Below are positions 7,930 through 17,436 of a DNA stretch of 34,517 bases, piece by piece. The notes under the pieces are model-generated. The model made no database searches, had not been told where the DNA came from, and saw only the letters and a program-made list of their open reading frames with translations. The translations under genes were made by a program, and so were the position numbers. The stretch spans positions 1-34,517 of the forward strand of contig JANQKN010000194.1 of NCBI GenBank assembly GCA_028281065.1. Direction: 5' to 3'. Within the stretch, counting starts at the first letter, position 1, and every line of letters begins with the position of its first letter. The DNA is from Flavobacteriaceae bacterium. GTDB taxonomy: Bacteria; Bacteroidota; Bacteroidia; Flavobacteriales; Flavobacteriaceae.

Positions 7930-8229
7930 GCCAAAAGCGAAATTGGATTATTGGTTATGTTCAATTACTGGGGAAAAGTCGAACCAAAACAAATACTGCA
8001 TAACTAACATAACTGGATATTTAGTTTTACGTTTCTATTTTGATTTAGTGTAAAATTATCTGACCCAAAAAGAACAATACATACCAACCTAGTATGTTTA
8101 AAAAACTTCGTCTTACAGTTGGGAAATTATATCTTGTTTTGAAGGTTTTTTTAGGAAACCATTATCGGATTTAACATAATCGCTCCCTTTTTTAAGTACT
8201 TTAGGATTGTTCAACTAAAAAATACGACT
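7930..8229. promoter_or_regulatory. Divergent AT-rich intergenic region
   Basis: These 300 bases separate the collar-domain operon (minus) from the choice-of-anchor B gene (plus) and must hold both promoters. No exact TAnnTTTG box was found on either strand. The nearest plus-strand match is TACTTTAG at 8197-8204, 25 bases before the ATG. No small ORF, RNA gene or convincing terminator was seen. Confidence 0.4.
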
Positions 8230-9663
8230 ATGAAAAAAGGACTACTTTTTTATGCATTACTAGCCGCTTCCGTAAGCATGATAGCCCAAACACCTTGTGA
8301 AGGCGGAATGGCAGATGGCTTCCCTTGTAATGAATATGGTTTGCAATCCAATGTTATACTAGCATTTTTTGGAGCCTCTTCGGGAAATGATTCTTGGGGC
8401 TGGACCGATCCGCAGGATGGAAAAGAATACGCCATCATGGGGCTAAATAATGGTACTGGGTTTGTCGATGTTTCCGATCCTATCAATCCAGTGTATCTGG
8501 GTAAATTGGACACCCAAACTTCCAGTAGCGAATGGCGCGACATTAAAACATTAGGAAACTACGCCTTAATAGGGAGTGAAGCCCCTGGTCATGGGATCCA
8601 GATTTTCGACTTGACCCAATTACGAAATGTTACCAATCCTCCTGTTACATTCACGGCAGATGCCCACTACAATGGTTTTGGTAATTCCCATAACATCGTA
8701 GTGAACGAAGATTCTGGTTTTGCCTATGGTGTTGGCACCAATAGTTTTGGCGGTGGACCCCATTTTGTGGATATGACAGATCCCCTAAACCCTCAAGCTG
8801 CTGGCGGCTGGGCTGGAGATGGGTATACACACGACGCACAAGTAGTTACCTACAATGGTCCAGATAGCGATTACACAGGGAGGGAAATCTTTGTAGGCAG
8901 CAACGAAGATGAAGTTGTTATTGTAGATGTAACCGACAAGTCCAACCCGGAAAACATTGCTTCCATTAGTTATAACAATTTTGGATATACCCATCAAGGA
9001 TGGTTTACCGAAGATCAAACCTACTTCATCACAACAGACGAATTGGATGAGGTTTTCTTTGGATTCAATATGCGCCTTATCGTGTTCGACTTTACCGATC
9101 TGGACAATCCTTCCTTGCACATGGAGTACTTAGGCCCTACCACTGCTTCGGACCACAACGTATTTGTGAAAGGAGACAAAGTCTATGCTTCTGCCTATCG
9201 AGGAGGAATGCGAGTAATCGATATTTCGGATATCGACAACAATGTAATGACAGAGGTTGGATTTTTCGACACTTGGCCAGCCGACGATAACGCAAGTGCT
9301 AGTGTAGGCGATCCCGGTGCCTGGGGTGTCTATCCGTTCTTCGAAAGCGGTAACATAGTTGTGAGCAACTATTCCGATGCTGGGGGATTGTTCCTAGCAG
9401 CACACAATGATTTATTAGGGGTCAACGATGTTGAAAACAACACTTTTTCGGTTTCCCCAAACCCAGTAAAAGATAGATTACAAATTCAATCTACCAATAC
9501 CCCTATTACCCAAATAGCGGTTTACGATTTAAACGGTAGGTTATTACTGGAAGAAAACGCAAACTCTGTTAATTCGCATACCATTTCATTGGATCGTCTG
9601 GCGAGCGGTGTTTATATCGCAGTTATCAATGATATACAAAGCATAAAAATTGCCAAGGAATAA
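8230..9663 (+). CDS. Choice-of-anchor B family secreted protein with T9SS tail
   Basis: A 477-residue protein with a signal peptide (residues 1-19, SMIA-Q). Residues about 35-395 match the choice-of-anchor B/LVIVD type of propeller: repeated blocks such as GTGFVDVSDPINPVYLG, PHFVDMTDPLNPQ, VVIVDVTDKSNPENIA and MRVIDISDID, with conserved GIQIFDL and SDHNVFV segments. The C-terminal 75 residues (FSVSPNPVKDRLQI, IAVYDLNGRLLLEE, LASGVYIAVI) form a T9SS type A sorting domain. It should be exported across the outer membrane and fixed to the surface or released. The family's function is not established. It is a single-gene unit with a strong terminator. Confidence 0.9.
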   Translation: MKKGLLFYALLAASVSMIAQTPCEGGMADGFPCNEYGLQSNVILAFFGASSGNDSWGWTDPQDGKEYAIMGLNNGTGFVDVSDPINPVYLGKLDTQTSSSEWRDIKTLGNYALIGSEAPGHGIQIFDLTQLRNVTNPPVTFTADAHYNGFGNSHNIVVNEDSGFAYGVGTNSFGGGPHFVDMTDPLNPQAAGGWAGDGYTHDAQVVTYNGPDSDYTGREIFVGSNEDEVVIVDVTDKSNPENIASISYNNFGYTHQGWFTEDQTYFITTDELDEVFFGFNMRLIVFDFTDLDNPSLHMEYLGPTTASDHNVFVKGDKVYASAYRGGMRVIDISDIDNNVMTEVGFFDTWPADDNASASVGDPGAWGVYPFFESGNIVVSNYSDAGGLFLAAHNDLLGVNDVENNTFSVSPNPVKDRLQIQSTNTPITQIAVYDLNGRLLLEENANSVNSHTISLDRLASGVYIAVINDIQSIKIAKE

Positions 9664-9686
9664 GAAATCACTTAGACCTAGCTGCG

Positions 9687-9720
9687 ACAAAGCCTCTCCT
9701 TGGAGAGGTTTTGTTTTTTT
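9687..9720 (+). terminator. Rho-independent terminator after the choice-of-anchor B gene
   Basis: ACAAAGCCTCTC pairs with GAGAGGTTTTGT (6 strong inner pairs CCTCTC/GAGAGG, a G-T pair, then A-T-rich outer pairs) around a 4-base loop, followed by a run of seven T at 9714-9720. The last Ts coincide with the TAA stop codon (9719-9721) of the convergent minus-strand gene. Confidence 0.88.
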
Positions 9721-11056
9721 AGAAGGAATAGGAATATTCCAGTCCGCCACCAAAATTGGCATCGATGGTATCTCCATGATCCAAACCACTAAACAAACGG
9801 AAGCTTCCATAACTATCTGTGGTATATGTAACTGATAAGAAATGGCTCGTTATATTCAGTTTGGAAGCAAAAGGATTGTTATAGGTTCCTAAGTGTTGGG
9901 CAAACGAAGTCTTAAAAATCCAATCGATTTTTTTGAAAGTGCCTCCAAAACCAAAATGGTGCACCTTGGCCCTGTTGCTTACAATAGGTGAATTCTCACT
10001 GTTGATTTCCCTCGTTGGGTCTATTAAAATAAACGGAAGTCCTATTACATAACCATCATAGGTCCAACCGCTTCTGTAGACACTATTGCTAAAATAGTTG
10101 TCGGCACCTGCCAATTGACTTCCTGCCCCTTGATCATCGGTAGAAACATATTCGTAAAGGATCCCAGAAAATATTTTTTGATCCGAAGGTGTGAAATGGA
10201 TTCCCCAAACACCATCGGGAAAATTCTTCAGTGCTGTACCAGAGCCATCTTCGAAAGGATGCTCATGGTAGGCAGAAAAATCCCCAACAGAAGTACGGAA
10301 ACTATAATCCAACAAATAACTCCCCAAATGGTTCCCCACAGCATTCTGTATTTCACCATCCTGTCCAATCTCTGAAGTTTCCTTTGCAAAAAACACATCC
10401 ACAAATGTATCGAAGCCATTGGGTAGTTCCCCAAAGTCGGGAGAGGTTCCCCCCCATTGTGCATAATGTTGTATCTGCGCCTTTATAGCATGGTTTTCAT
10501 TAAACTTGATATTGAACCCCAAACGTTTATAATGCATCAAAACATCATCTACATAACGGGTATCGTTTAACCAGTAATGCCCGATTCCCCAGTCGATCCC
10601 AATCGCATCGGAAATTCGTAAGGGTTTAGAAGCTTCCAGCAGTACGCCAGGTAAAGGACGTGCATTTTGGGAGAAAAGAATGTTTTTGTTGGTCGTAGAG
10701 AGCCCTCCTAATACTGTCTCCCCTTTTTTGGCACCGGCAACAGCACGCAACCAATTGTTTGTAAATTGTGCGTATACATCCCTTCGTTGGAACTCGTCGG
10801 TTACTTCATTTCTGTAAAAAAAGGCGGCTCCCGCTTCTATACTGGAGTTTTCAGTTAAATCGTACGAAGCCTTAACAGAACCAAAACCTGAAAAGGTAGT
10901 TTCGGCTCCCCATTGGGTGCTGTTATTGCTAACCATCCAAAAGGGCAGGGTATCTTCGGTAGAAAACAAACCAGAAGCAGAGACGGTTCCCTCCCACTGT
11001 ACAGATTGTGAGAAAGCGGAAACTGTGAGCAGAAAAAAGCAAATAAAACGCATCAT
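9719..11056 (-). CDS. Wzi-like capsule assembly outer-membrane protein
   Basis: About 445 residues. A start at ATG 11056 (or the adjacent ATG at 11053) gives a compact signal peptide, MRFICFFLLTVSAFSQ; an ATG at 11077 would add seven residues. The body is an outer-membrane barrel: SIEAGAAFFYRNE, WGIGHYWLND and KVHHFGFGGTFKKIDWIFKTSFAQ strands, ending YSYSF. Length, the PFWMVSNNSTQWG N-terminus and the ARPLPGVLLEASKP segment fit the Wzi/capsule-assembly family, whose E. coli member anchors capsule at the cell surface. Last gene of the 14-gene polysaccharide operon, directly after the Wzc-like kinase, which supports the role. Confidence 0.85.
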   Translation of the reverse strand: MMRFICFFLLTVSAFSQSVQWEGTVSASGLFSTEDTLPFWMVSNNSTQWGAETTFSGFGSVKASYDLTENSSIEAGAAFFYRNEVTDEFQRRDVYAQFTNNWLRAVAGAKKGETVLGGLSTTNKNILFSQNARPLPGVLLEASKPLRISDAIGIDWGIGHYWLNDTRYVDDVLMHYKRLGFNIKFNENHAIKAQIQHYAQWGGTSPDFGELPNGFDTFVDVFFAKETSEIGQDGEIQNAVGNHLGSYLLDYSFRTSVGDFSAYHEHPFEDGSGTALKNFPDGVWGIHFTPSDQKIFSGILYEYVSTDDQGAGSQLAGADNYFSNSVYRSGWTYDGYVIGLPFILIDPTREINSENSPIVSNRAKVHHFGFGGTFKKIDWIFKTSFAQHLGTYNNPFASKLNITSHFLSVTYTTDSYGSFRLFSGLDHGDTIDANFGGGLEYSYSF

Positions 11057-11083
11057 GATAAATTGGGGATTATGCATAAAGGG

Positions 11084-13465
11084 CTATCTGAAAAAACGCC
11101 TCAGAAACCCACGCTGTTCGTCACTATAGGCATAACCGTATTTGTTTCCATATCCAAAGTTAACCATGGAAACATTGTTGAGTACCGTTGCTACATTTAC
11201 CAATCGTCCATCTTCGGTAGCATCTTTCGGGAAGCCAAGCAGTTTACGTTCGGTGTAGTTGGCACGAACCACATATAGGGTTACGTCGGCCAACTTATTG
11301 ATTAAGATCGTATCGGTAACCAACATGGAAGGTGCAGTATCCACAACCACATAATCGTACAGTCCCCTAGCCTCTTCAAAAAATTCGTTGGTTCGCGATT
11401 CCATCAATAACTCTGCAGGGTTGGGTGGTATTACCCCCGAAAGTACAATGCAAAGGTTTTCGTTGTAACTACTCTTAGCGGCTAGATCCTTTACAGTTAA
11501 ACTAGGGTCTATAATATATTCGGTGAGTCCTTTTCTGGATTGTGAATCCTTAGGAAGGTATCGTTGTAATTGGGGGTTTCTAATGTCCGCTCCAATCAAA
11601 GCGACTTTCTTACCGGTCAAAGCAAGGGTAAGAGCCAAATTAAAAGCCACAAATGTTTTTCCTTCCCCTTTTATGGTAGAAGTCACAAAAACGGTATTGG
11701 CTTTTTTGTTGTTGTTCAGTTTGTTAATGAACAGGTACTGCAGGTTGGTTCGCAAAATACGGAACGACTCCGCCAAAATACTTCGATCGTTTACCTGGAT
11801 CAACTGCTCGTCCCCTTTGCTTAGTTTAGGGATTTCACCAATAAGGCTAATATCGGGCAGTATCATTTCCACATCCCTCCTATTGGCAACTTTGTTATTT
11901 AACAGGGAACGTGTGTAAATAATAGAAAAAGGCAATAACAACCCTGCCAATGCAGCACCTAAGTATATCAAGGACTTATTGGGGGAAACAGGAACATTGC
12001 TGCTAAAAGCCTTGTCCACGACCTTAGCCTTGGGAGCCGTAACTGCCAAGGAAATGTTGGCTTTTTCACGCTGTTGAAGTAAAAACAGGTATAATTGTTC
12101 CTTTATACTCTGTTGACGCTCTATTCCCCTGTAAATTTTCTCAGTGGTTGGAACCTGCGACAATCGGGAATTGATCGACGCTTCCTTAAAGTTAAGGTCA
12201 CGCAAAGAAATTTTCAATCCACTGGTTGTATTCTTGAGACTTCCCAATATTCCGCTCCTAATATCCTCTATCTGGTTGTTAAGATTAATTACCACGGGGT
12301 TTTTGGAAGTAGAGGTCTTTAGGAGTTCATTTCTACGAAGGATGAGTTCGTTGTAATTATCCACCGATCGGGAAACTTCCTCGCCGCTTAAACCTATATT
12401 GGCAGGCAATAGATCGTTACTGGACGAATTTTCCATATAATCGATCATGGTATTGGCCAATTCTAACTGAGTGGTTACATCGAACCTTCTCTTTTCGAAC
12501 TCACTAGCATTTTGAAGGATAAGCTGGGCTTCGGCTTCGATATCGGTAAGGCGGTTTTCGCTCTTAAACTGTTCCTTGTTGGTTTCTACCGAATCCAACT
12601 CACGGGTAATGATCTCCAAACGGGAATCGATAAAGTCAGATGTCTTTTTAGCCACCTGCCCACGGTCATTGATCGCATCTTTGTTGTACTGAAAAACAAG
12701 TTCGTCTATAAAATCCTCAGCTTGAGCACGGACTGGCGACCGTAAGCTTAGGATCACTACATTACTGTTCTTTATTTCGTTTACAACCTTTATTTTTTTC
12801 TGATAAGCAGAGGCCACCAAATCGATATCGCGATAGGTAACCGAAATGGTTTTGTTTATATAATGGTCGAAAACGGCAGGGTGATCAAAAATGGGTAGTA
12901 CGGTAATGCCTCCAAAGGGTAGCTCTACCCGTTCCCCAAAATCGTTGGTTTGGTTTATGCTTTTGTTATCGGCCCAAACCTCGTAGGTAGTTTCGGAAAG
13001 GATTTTAAAGTTAAGCTTGGGGATTCGAGAGGTCACCACACTGTCATTAAACGATAAATAACGGATCTCGAAGGGTTTGTATTCGTATAGGTTGGTGTTT
13101 TTAAAAGTACCGATACTCTCATAAACTACATTTAGGTCCAAGGTCTTAACTGCTTCCTTTATAATTCGTTTGGATCGGAATACCGCCAATTCGTTTTCTA
13201 TTTTATTATCCCCAAAACGGTTCAGGAAACTACCCAACTCCGAAAATGCAGCCAATTCGCCCGAATTACTCGCAGAGCGATCGTCTTTAATAATCACGGT
13301 TGCGGTACTCATATAATAGGTTGTGGTATACCGTAAGTAAACCATGGTGGCAGCAACAGCCACAATAACACCCAAAACAAAAAGATACCAATAGCGGATA
13401 TACCGATCGATTACTTCCCTTAACGAAGGTTCATTTTGATGTTGGTTTTGGGAAAAATTACTCAT
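11084..13465 (-). CDS. wzc: Wzc-like polysaccharide co-polymerase and tyrosine autokinase
   Basis: A 793-residue inner-membrane protein that controls chain length and export by cycling between phosphorylated and unphosphorylated forms. A Wzz-type region begins with a transmembrane helix at about 26-44, followed by a long periplasmic coiled-coil part (about 255-460). A PxxP-type turn (PVSPNKS) leads into a second helix at about 499-517. The BY-kinase domain has Walker A at 596-604 (STIKGEGKT), Walker A' at about 622-630 (ALIGADIRNP) and Walker B around 705-710 (VVVDTAPS). A short tyrosine cluster (Y772, Y776, Y778, Y780) lies near the C-terminus. It sits between the Wza- and Wzi-like genes. 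No cognate Wzb phosphatase gene is in the window. Confidence 0.95.
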   Translation of the reverse strand: MSNFSQNQHQNEPSLREVIDRYIRYWYLFVLGVIVAVAATMVYLRYTTTYYMSTATVIIKDDRSASNSGELAAFSELGSFLNRFGDNKIENELAVFRSKRIIKEAVKTLDLNVVYESIGTFKNTNLYEYKPFEIRYLSFNDSVVTSRIPKLNFKILSETTYEVWADNKSINQTNDFGERVELPFGGITVLPIFDHPAVFDHYINKTISVTYRDIDLVASAYQKKIKVVNEIKNSNVVILSLRSPVRAQAEDFIDELVFQYNKDAINDRGQVAKKTSDFIDSRLEIITRELDSVETNKEQFKSENRLTDIEAEAQLILQNASEFEKRRFDVTTQLELANTMIDYMENSSSNDLLPANIGLSGEEVSRSVDNYNELILRRNELLKTSTSKNPVVINLNNQIEDIRSGILGSLKNTTSGLKISLRDLNFKEASINSRLSQVPTTEKIYRGIERQQSIKEQLYLFLLQQREKANISLAVTAPKAKVVDKAFSSNVPVSPNKSLIYLGAALAGLLLPFSIIYTRSLLNNKVANRRDVEMILPDISLIGEIPKLSKGDEQLIQVNDRSILAESFRILRTNLQYLFINKLNNNKKANTVFVTSTIKGEGKTFVAFNLALTLALTGKKVALIGADIRNPQLQRYLPKDSQSRKGLTEYIIDPSLTVKDLAAKSSYNENLCIVLSGVIPPNPAELLMESRTNEFFEEARGLYDYVVVDTAPSMLVTDTILINKLADVTLYVVRANYTERKLLGFPKDATEDGRLVNVATVLNNVSMVNFGYGNKYGYAYSDEQRGFLRRFFR

Positions 13466-13474
13466 GCTATTAAA

Positions 13475-14230
13475 TTATCGGGTAATGAGTATGACACTGG
13501 TTAAAACTACAGTAAACAGGGATAACAATGCGGGTACATCGGGTATAAACCCAGATTTTTTAACTCCCTTCAAGGAGGGTTCTACATACACCACATCGTT
13601 TTGCTTCAAATAATAAAAAGGGCTGGAAAAGAAGTCTGTTTTGGTAAGGTCTATCCTTGTAACCTCTTGTTTTCCGTCTTTTTGACGGATTACCATAACG
13701 TTTTCGCGCTTTCCGTCTTCAGATAAGTCGCCAGCCAATCCAATGGCTTGGGGCAAGGTAACCTGCTCGTCGGATATGCTGTACACCCCTGGATTGTTTA
13801 CCTCTCCCAGGACCGTTACTTTAAAGTTCATGATCCTAACATCCACCACCACATCGGTAATGAATTCGGAGAGTTGGGACTTAAGTTCGTTCTTTAGTCC
13901 TTCCCGTGTTTTTCCACTTGCTTTTATATTGCCTAAAACTGGGAAGTTTATGTTCCCTTCAGAATTTACTAAATAGCCCTGTAGTGTTGGGTTCGAGTTA
14001 CCAATATTTCCCTCTAAGCCCGTTTTTCGCCTAAACGGTTCCAAGGCCTCCCTACTCAAGGAGGATATGGAGATGTGAAGGACATCGTTGTTTTCTATAA
14101 TGGGTTCGAAACTAAGGGAACCGTCTTGATTGGTAAGTCCTTGCATGTCCTGGAAATAAACAATCTCCTTTTTGGTGGCGCAGGAAACTAGCAATAAAAA
14201 GGAAAAGGCAAGAAGTAAAGGGTATCTCAT
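13475..14230 (-). CDS. wza: Wza-like polysaccharide export lipoprotein
   Basis: A 251-residue lipoprotein: hydrophobic signal and LLVSC with Cys17 as the acylation site. A Poly_export domain follows (NNDVLHISISSLS at about 48-60, with GYLVNSEGNINFPVLG at about 86-100), then an SLBB domain (VTVLGEVNNPGVYSIS at about 133-148) and a C-terminal hydrophobic helix (about 231-250). The E. coli homologue is an octamer that forms the outer-membrane translocon and contacts Wzc, which is encoded 9 bases downstream here. This protein is shorter than E. coli Wza, with one SLBB domain recognisable, as is usual in Bacteroidota. Confidence 0.94.
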   Translation of the reverse strand: MRYPLLLAFSFLLLVSCATKKEIVYFQDMQGLTNQDGSLSFEPIIENNDVLHISISSLSREALEPFRRKTGLEGNIGNSNPTLQGYLVNSEGNINFPVLGNIKASGKTREGLKNELKSQLSEFITDVVVDVRIMNFKVTVLGEVNNPGVYSISDEQVTLPQAIGLAGDLSEDGKRENVMVIRQKDGKQEVTRIDLTKTDFFSSPFYYLKQNDVVYVEPSLKGVKKSGFIPDVPALLSLFTVVLTSVILITR

Positions 14231-14278
14231 AGACGCATATAATTATGCAAATATAACTTTTTAATGCAATGATATAAT

Positions 14279-16246
14279 TTATGTGGTACCCACTTCGGTA
14301 TTAATGTGGGATTCTTCGTCCAATTCGGCAAATTCGGAGTTCTCACTTTTAAATTCGGGAACCAAATCCTTCAGCAATTTCACCACTTTTTTATCCTTAT
14401 GTCGGGTAGCCGTCTTAATAATATCCTTAACCTGTTTTTTGATGGAAACAAACTCTCCAGCGGGTACTTTGGACACCATAATCTTAGGATGGTGCGTGGG
14501 CAAGGTCATGGAACTATCGTTCAACAATTCTTCGTACAACTTTTCTCCAGGGCGGAGCCCTACGATTTGGATATCGATATCCTCATAAGGTTCCAATCCC
14601 GAAAGTCGGATCATACGTTCGGCCAAATCCAGAATCTTAACGGGTTTTCCCATATCGAAGACATAGATCTCCCCTCCTTTCCCCATAGTACCCGCTTGAA
14701 GTACTAGGTGACAGGCTTCTGGAATGGTCATGAAATAGCGGATAATGTCTTTGTGGGTTACCGTAACGGGGCCTCCCTGCATGATTTGTTTTCTGAAATG
14801 CGGGATCACCGAACCACTGGATCCCAAAACATTTCCAAATCGGGTGGTAATAAAGCGGGTATACACCCCTTTTTCGTTCTGAAGCGATTGTACATACATC
14901 TCGGCAGCCCGTTTGGACGCTCCCATGACATTGGTAGGGTTTACAGCCTTATCGGTAGAGACCATGACGAACTTCTCTATATCGTAATTAATGGATAGGA
15001 TGGAAACATTTACGGTTCCCAAAATATTTACGTAGATCGCCTCGTGAGGGTTACGCTCAATTAAAGGAACATGTTTATAGGCGGCAGCATGGTAAATAAT
15101 ATCGAAATCGTATTTCTTGAACATGAGCTCCATACGGTACATATTGCTTATGTCCGCCAATTCGGTAATAAAATTGAGGTTGGGATGGTTCTGCAAAAGG
15201 AAAAGTTCCAACTCGTGCAACGCCGACTCTGCCTGATCCAGGATAACGATCAACTCTGGGTGGAATTTGGCCAACTGCCTTACGATTTCGCTTCCTATGG
15301 AACCAGCTCCCCCGGTAACAAGGACTGTTTTCCCAAGGATATCTTTCTTTATGACCTTATCGTCTATTACAATAGGTTCCCGTTCCAGAAGATCCTCTAT
15401 CTGGATGGGTTTTATCTGGTTCCTGATATCGGCTTTGGTGTTCCAGGTTTCCATGGAAGGTACATTGAAAACTTCGATGTTCTCTGAAATACATTCTTCT
15501 ACGATCTGGTTTTTCAGTTTACCTGAAAGCGATTCGTGTACGATAAGTACTCCTTCTATGTTGAGATCCAACAGGGTCTTGGTCAAGGCACCCTTCACTG
15601 GGATTACGGGTTTTCCTGCAATTTTATATTTCTTGGATTCGAAGTTTCTGGTAACAAAGCCTATCAGATCAAACGGTAGGTTGGATTCGTTGGTAATAGC
15701 ATTCCCCAAAGAGATGGTTTGATCATCCACACCAATAATAACCACTCTTTTTTTATGGCTTCCTTTGGCGGCCTTCTTCAAAAACTGATAGCTTTCTTTT
15801 ACAATTAAACGGAAAAGCAAGATCGATGCAAAAGAAAGCAACATATACATGAACAGAAAGGTGGTTAAAAACACCTTCTGATCGGTGATTAATTCGTAAG
15901 CCGTGTTAAAAACAAATATGGTACCAGCTGTAAAAAGGCTGGAAAAGGCAAGTTTCTTAATATCGGTAAACGTGGAGTGCCTTATGATACCGGCATAGGT
16001 TCTAAAAGCAAAAAAGAAAACAATGTTTACAGCAATGATAACCACAAATTGCCATGGTACCGAAATGACTTTATGAAAACGAATGGGGGTTTCCTTAAGG
16101 ATAAGGAAAACCATTGTTAATGAAAAAAGAAGCAAAAAGGTATCTATGATAAAGACTGTCCATCTGGGAAGGTATCTCTGGTCCAAGAGTTTCAGTCTGT
16201 TATCTCCATCGTACAGTTGGCTTAACAAAAAAGCACTTTTTTTCAC
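14279..16246 (-). CDS. FlaA1/CapD-type nucleotide-sugar 4,6-dehydratase, membrane-bound
   Basis: About 655 residues. There is no ATG near the N-terminus. GTG at 16246 (giving MKKSAFLLSQ) is preferred and TTG at 16270 is the alternative. Four transmembrane helices come first (about 37-57, 74-92, 108-126 and 133-157 in the numbering from TTG). A CoA-binding-like Rossmann domain follows (RVVIIGVDD), then the SDR domain with GGAGSIG at 320-326, YHAAAYKHVP, STDKA at 438-442 and MGASK at 449-453, where Met replaces the classical catalytic Tyr as in PglF/WbpM. Such enzymes convert UDP-GlcNAc to the 4-keto-6-deoxy sugar. The DegT aminotransferase that would act next is encoded immediately upstream, so a bacillosamine-type product is likely. 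Confidence 0.92.
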   Translation of the reverse strand: MKKSAFLLSQLYDGDNRLKLLDQRYLPRWTVFIIDTFLLLFSLTMVFLILKETPIRFHKVISVPWQFVVIIAVNIVFFFAFRTYAGIIRHSTFTDIKKLAFSSLFTAGTIFVFNTAYELITDQKVFLTTFLFMYMLLSFASILLFRLIVKESYQFLKKAAKGSHKKRVVIIGVDDQTISLGNAITNESNLPFDLIGFVTRNFESKKYKIAGKPVIPVKGALTKTLLDLNIEGVLIVHESLSGKLKNQIVEECISENIEVFNVPSMETWNTKADIRNQIKPIQIEDLLEREPIVIDDKVIKKDILGKTVLVTGGAGSIGSEIVRQLAKFHPELIVILDQAESALHELELFLLQNHPNLNFITELADISNMYRMELMFKKYDFDIIYHAAAYKHVPLIERNPHEAIYVNILGTVNVSILSINYDIEKFVMVSTDKAVNPTNVMGASKRAAEMYVQSLQNEKGVYTRFITTRFGNVLGSSGSVIPHFRKQIMQGGPVTVTHKDIIRYFMTIPEACHLVLQAGTMGKGGEIYVFDMGKPVKILDLAERMIRLSGLEPYEDIDIQIVGLRPGEKLYEELLNDSSMTLPTHHPKIMVSKVPAGEFVSIKKQVKDIIKTATRHKDKKVVKLLKDLVPEFKSENSEFAELDEESHINTEVGTT

Positions 16247-16283
16247 ATGATTAAGATTATAGGCACACAAATATAGCCATAAT

Positions 16284-17417
16284 CTAGACTAGTTGCTCGA
16301 TAACAATGTTAATCCTTTGTTTCTCTTCTGTAGTTAAATTGGAACCTGAAGGCAAACACAGGCCTCTTTTAAATAGGTCTTCGGAAACGGAAGTGCCATA
16401 AAATGGGCTTCCTTTAAAGACAGGTTGCATATGCATAGGCTTCCATAAGGGTCTGGACTCTATATTATCTGCTTCTAACGCCAAACGTAGGGCTTCTGCC
16501 GTAAAAGGGGCTGTTTCATCTACCACAATGCAACTAAGCCAATGGTTAGACGCTATTTCGGGCGTATATTCGGTAAAAACAGTAACTCCAGATACTCCCT
16601 TGAATAGATTGGTATAAAAGGCATGATTGGCTTGTCTCAACTTCACATGACCGTTTAAGGCCTCCATTTGTCCCCTACCAATCCCAGCACAGATATTACT
16701 CATCCTGTAGTTATAGCCTATTTCACTATGTTCATAATGAGGTGCTGCATCCCTTGCTTGGGTTGCCAGGAAAACTGTTTTCTCCTTTACTTTTGGATCT
16801 TTTGTAACCAAAGCTCCTCCACCCGATGTGGTGATGATTTTATTACCATTGAAGGAGAGAATGGATATATCCCCAAAAATCCCGCAGGGTTTCCCCTTGT
16901 AATAACTTCCCAATGCTTCTGCACTGTCTTCAATGAGAGGGATATCGTATTTTTTTGAAATTGCCACTATTTCGTCCACCTTAAAGGGCATACCATATAA
17001 ATGGACTGCTATAATGGCCTTGGGCATTTTTCCTTTACTTATTCGGTCCTTTATGGCTTGTTCCAAAGCTACGGGGCACATATTCCAGGTATCGCTTTCG
17101 CTATCGACAAAAACTGGCACAGCGCCTTGATACACAATAGGATTCGCCGAAGCACTGAAAGTCATGCTCTGACAGATGACCTCATCTCCGCTTTCGATCC
17201 CCAATAAGATCAATGCCAAGTGTATGGCAGCTGTACCCGAGCTTAAAGCTGCAACGTGATTCCCTTCCCCCAGATAATCCTCCAATGCAGCTTCGAAACC
17301 AGCCACATTAGGGCCTAAAGGAGCAATCCAGTTGGTCTCGAATGCTTCGTTTACGTACTTTATCTCGGTCCCGCCCATGTGGGGAGAAGAAAGGTATATT
17401 CTATTTGGTTTGTTCAT
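16284..17417 (-). CDS. DegT/DnrJ/EryC1/StrS sugar aminotransferase (PglE-like)
   Basis: A PLP-dependent aminotransferase of 377 residues starting at ATG 17417 (MNKPNRIYLSSPHMGG). Starting at 17483 would overlap the preceding gene and add an unrelated tail. Seen: NWIAPLGPNVAGFE at 29-42, SSGTAAIHLAL for phosphate binding, EDSAEALGS at about 163-171 with the cofactor-contacting Asp, and SFNGNKIITTSGGG with Lys193 as the Schiff-base lysine. PglE-type members add an amino group to C4 of UDP-4-keto-6-deoxy-GlcNAc. The next gene in the operon is the matching dehydratase. Exact sugar specificity is inferred from context. Confidence 0.93.
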   Translation of the reverse strand: MNKPNRIYLSSPHMGGTEIKYVNEAFETNWIAPLGPNVAGFEAALEDYLGEGNHVAALSSGTAAIHLALILLGIESGDEVICQSMTFSASANPIVYQGAVPVFVDSESDTWNMCPVALEQAIKDRISKGKMPKAIIAVHLYGMPFKVDEIVAISKKYDIPLIEDSAEALGSYYKGKPCGIFGDISILSFNGNKIITTSGGGALVTKDPKVKEKTVFLATQARDAAPHYEHSEIGYNYRMSNICAGIGRGQMEALNGHVKLRQANHAFYTNLFKGVSGVTVFTEYTPEIASNHWLSCIVVDETAPFTAEALRLALEADNIESRPLWKPMHMQPVFKGSPFYGTSVSEDLFKRGLCLPSGSNLTTEEKQRINIVIEQLV

Positions 17418-17436
17418 TGTATTCTTCAATCTTTTA

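Noticed and set aside
8099-8158. A possible hairpin between AAAAAACTTC and GAAGGTTTTTTT in the divergent region
   Set aside because: The arms are imperfect and separated by about 30 bases, and it lies after no gene on either strand, so it is unlikely to be a terminator.
15071-15722. Long plus-strand open frames (138 and 151 codons) inside the dehydratase gene
   Set aside because: Antisense to a well-supported conserved gene; their composition has no protein-like pattern and no known motifs.
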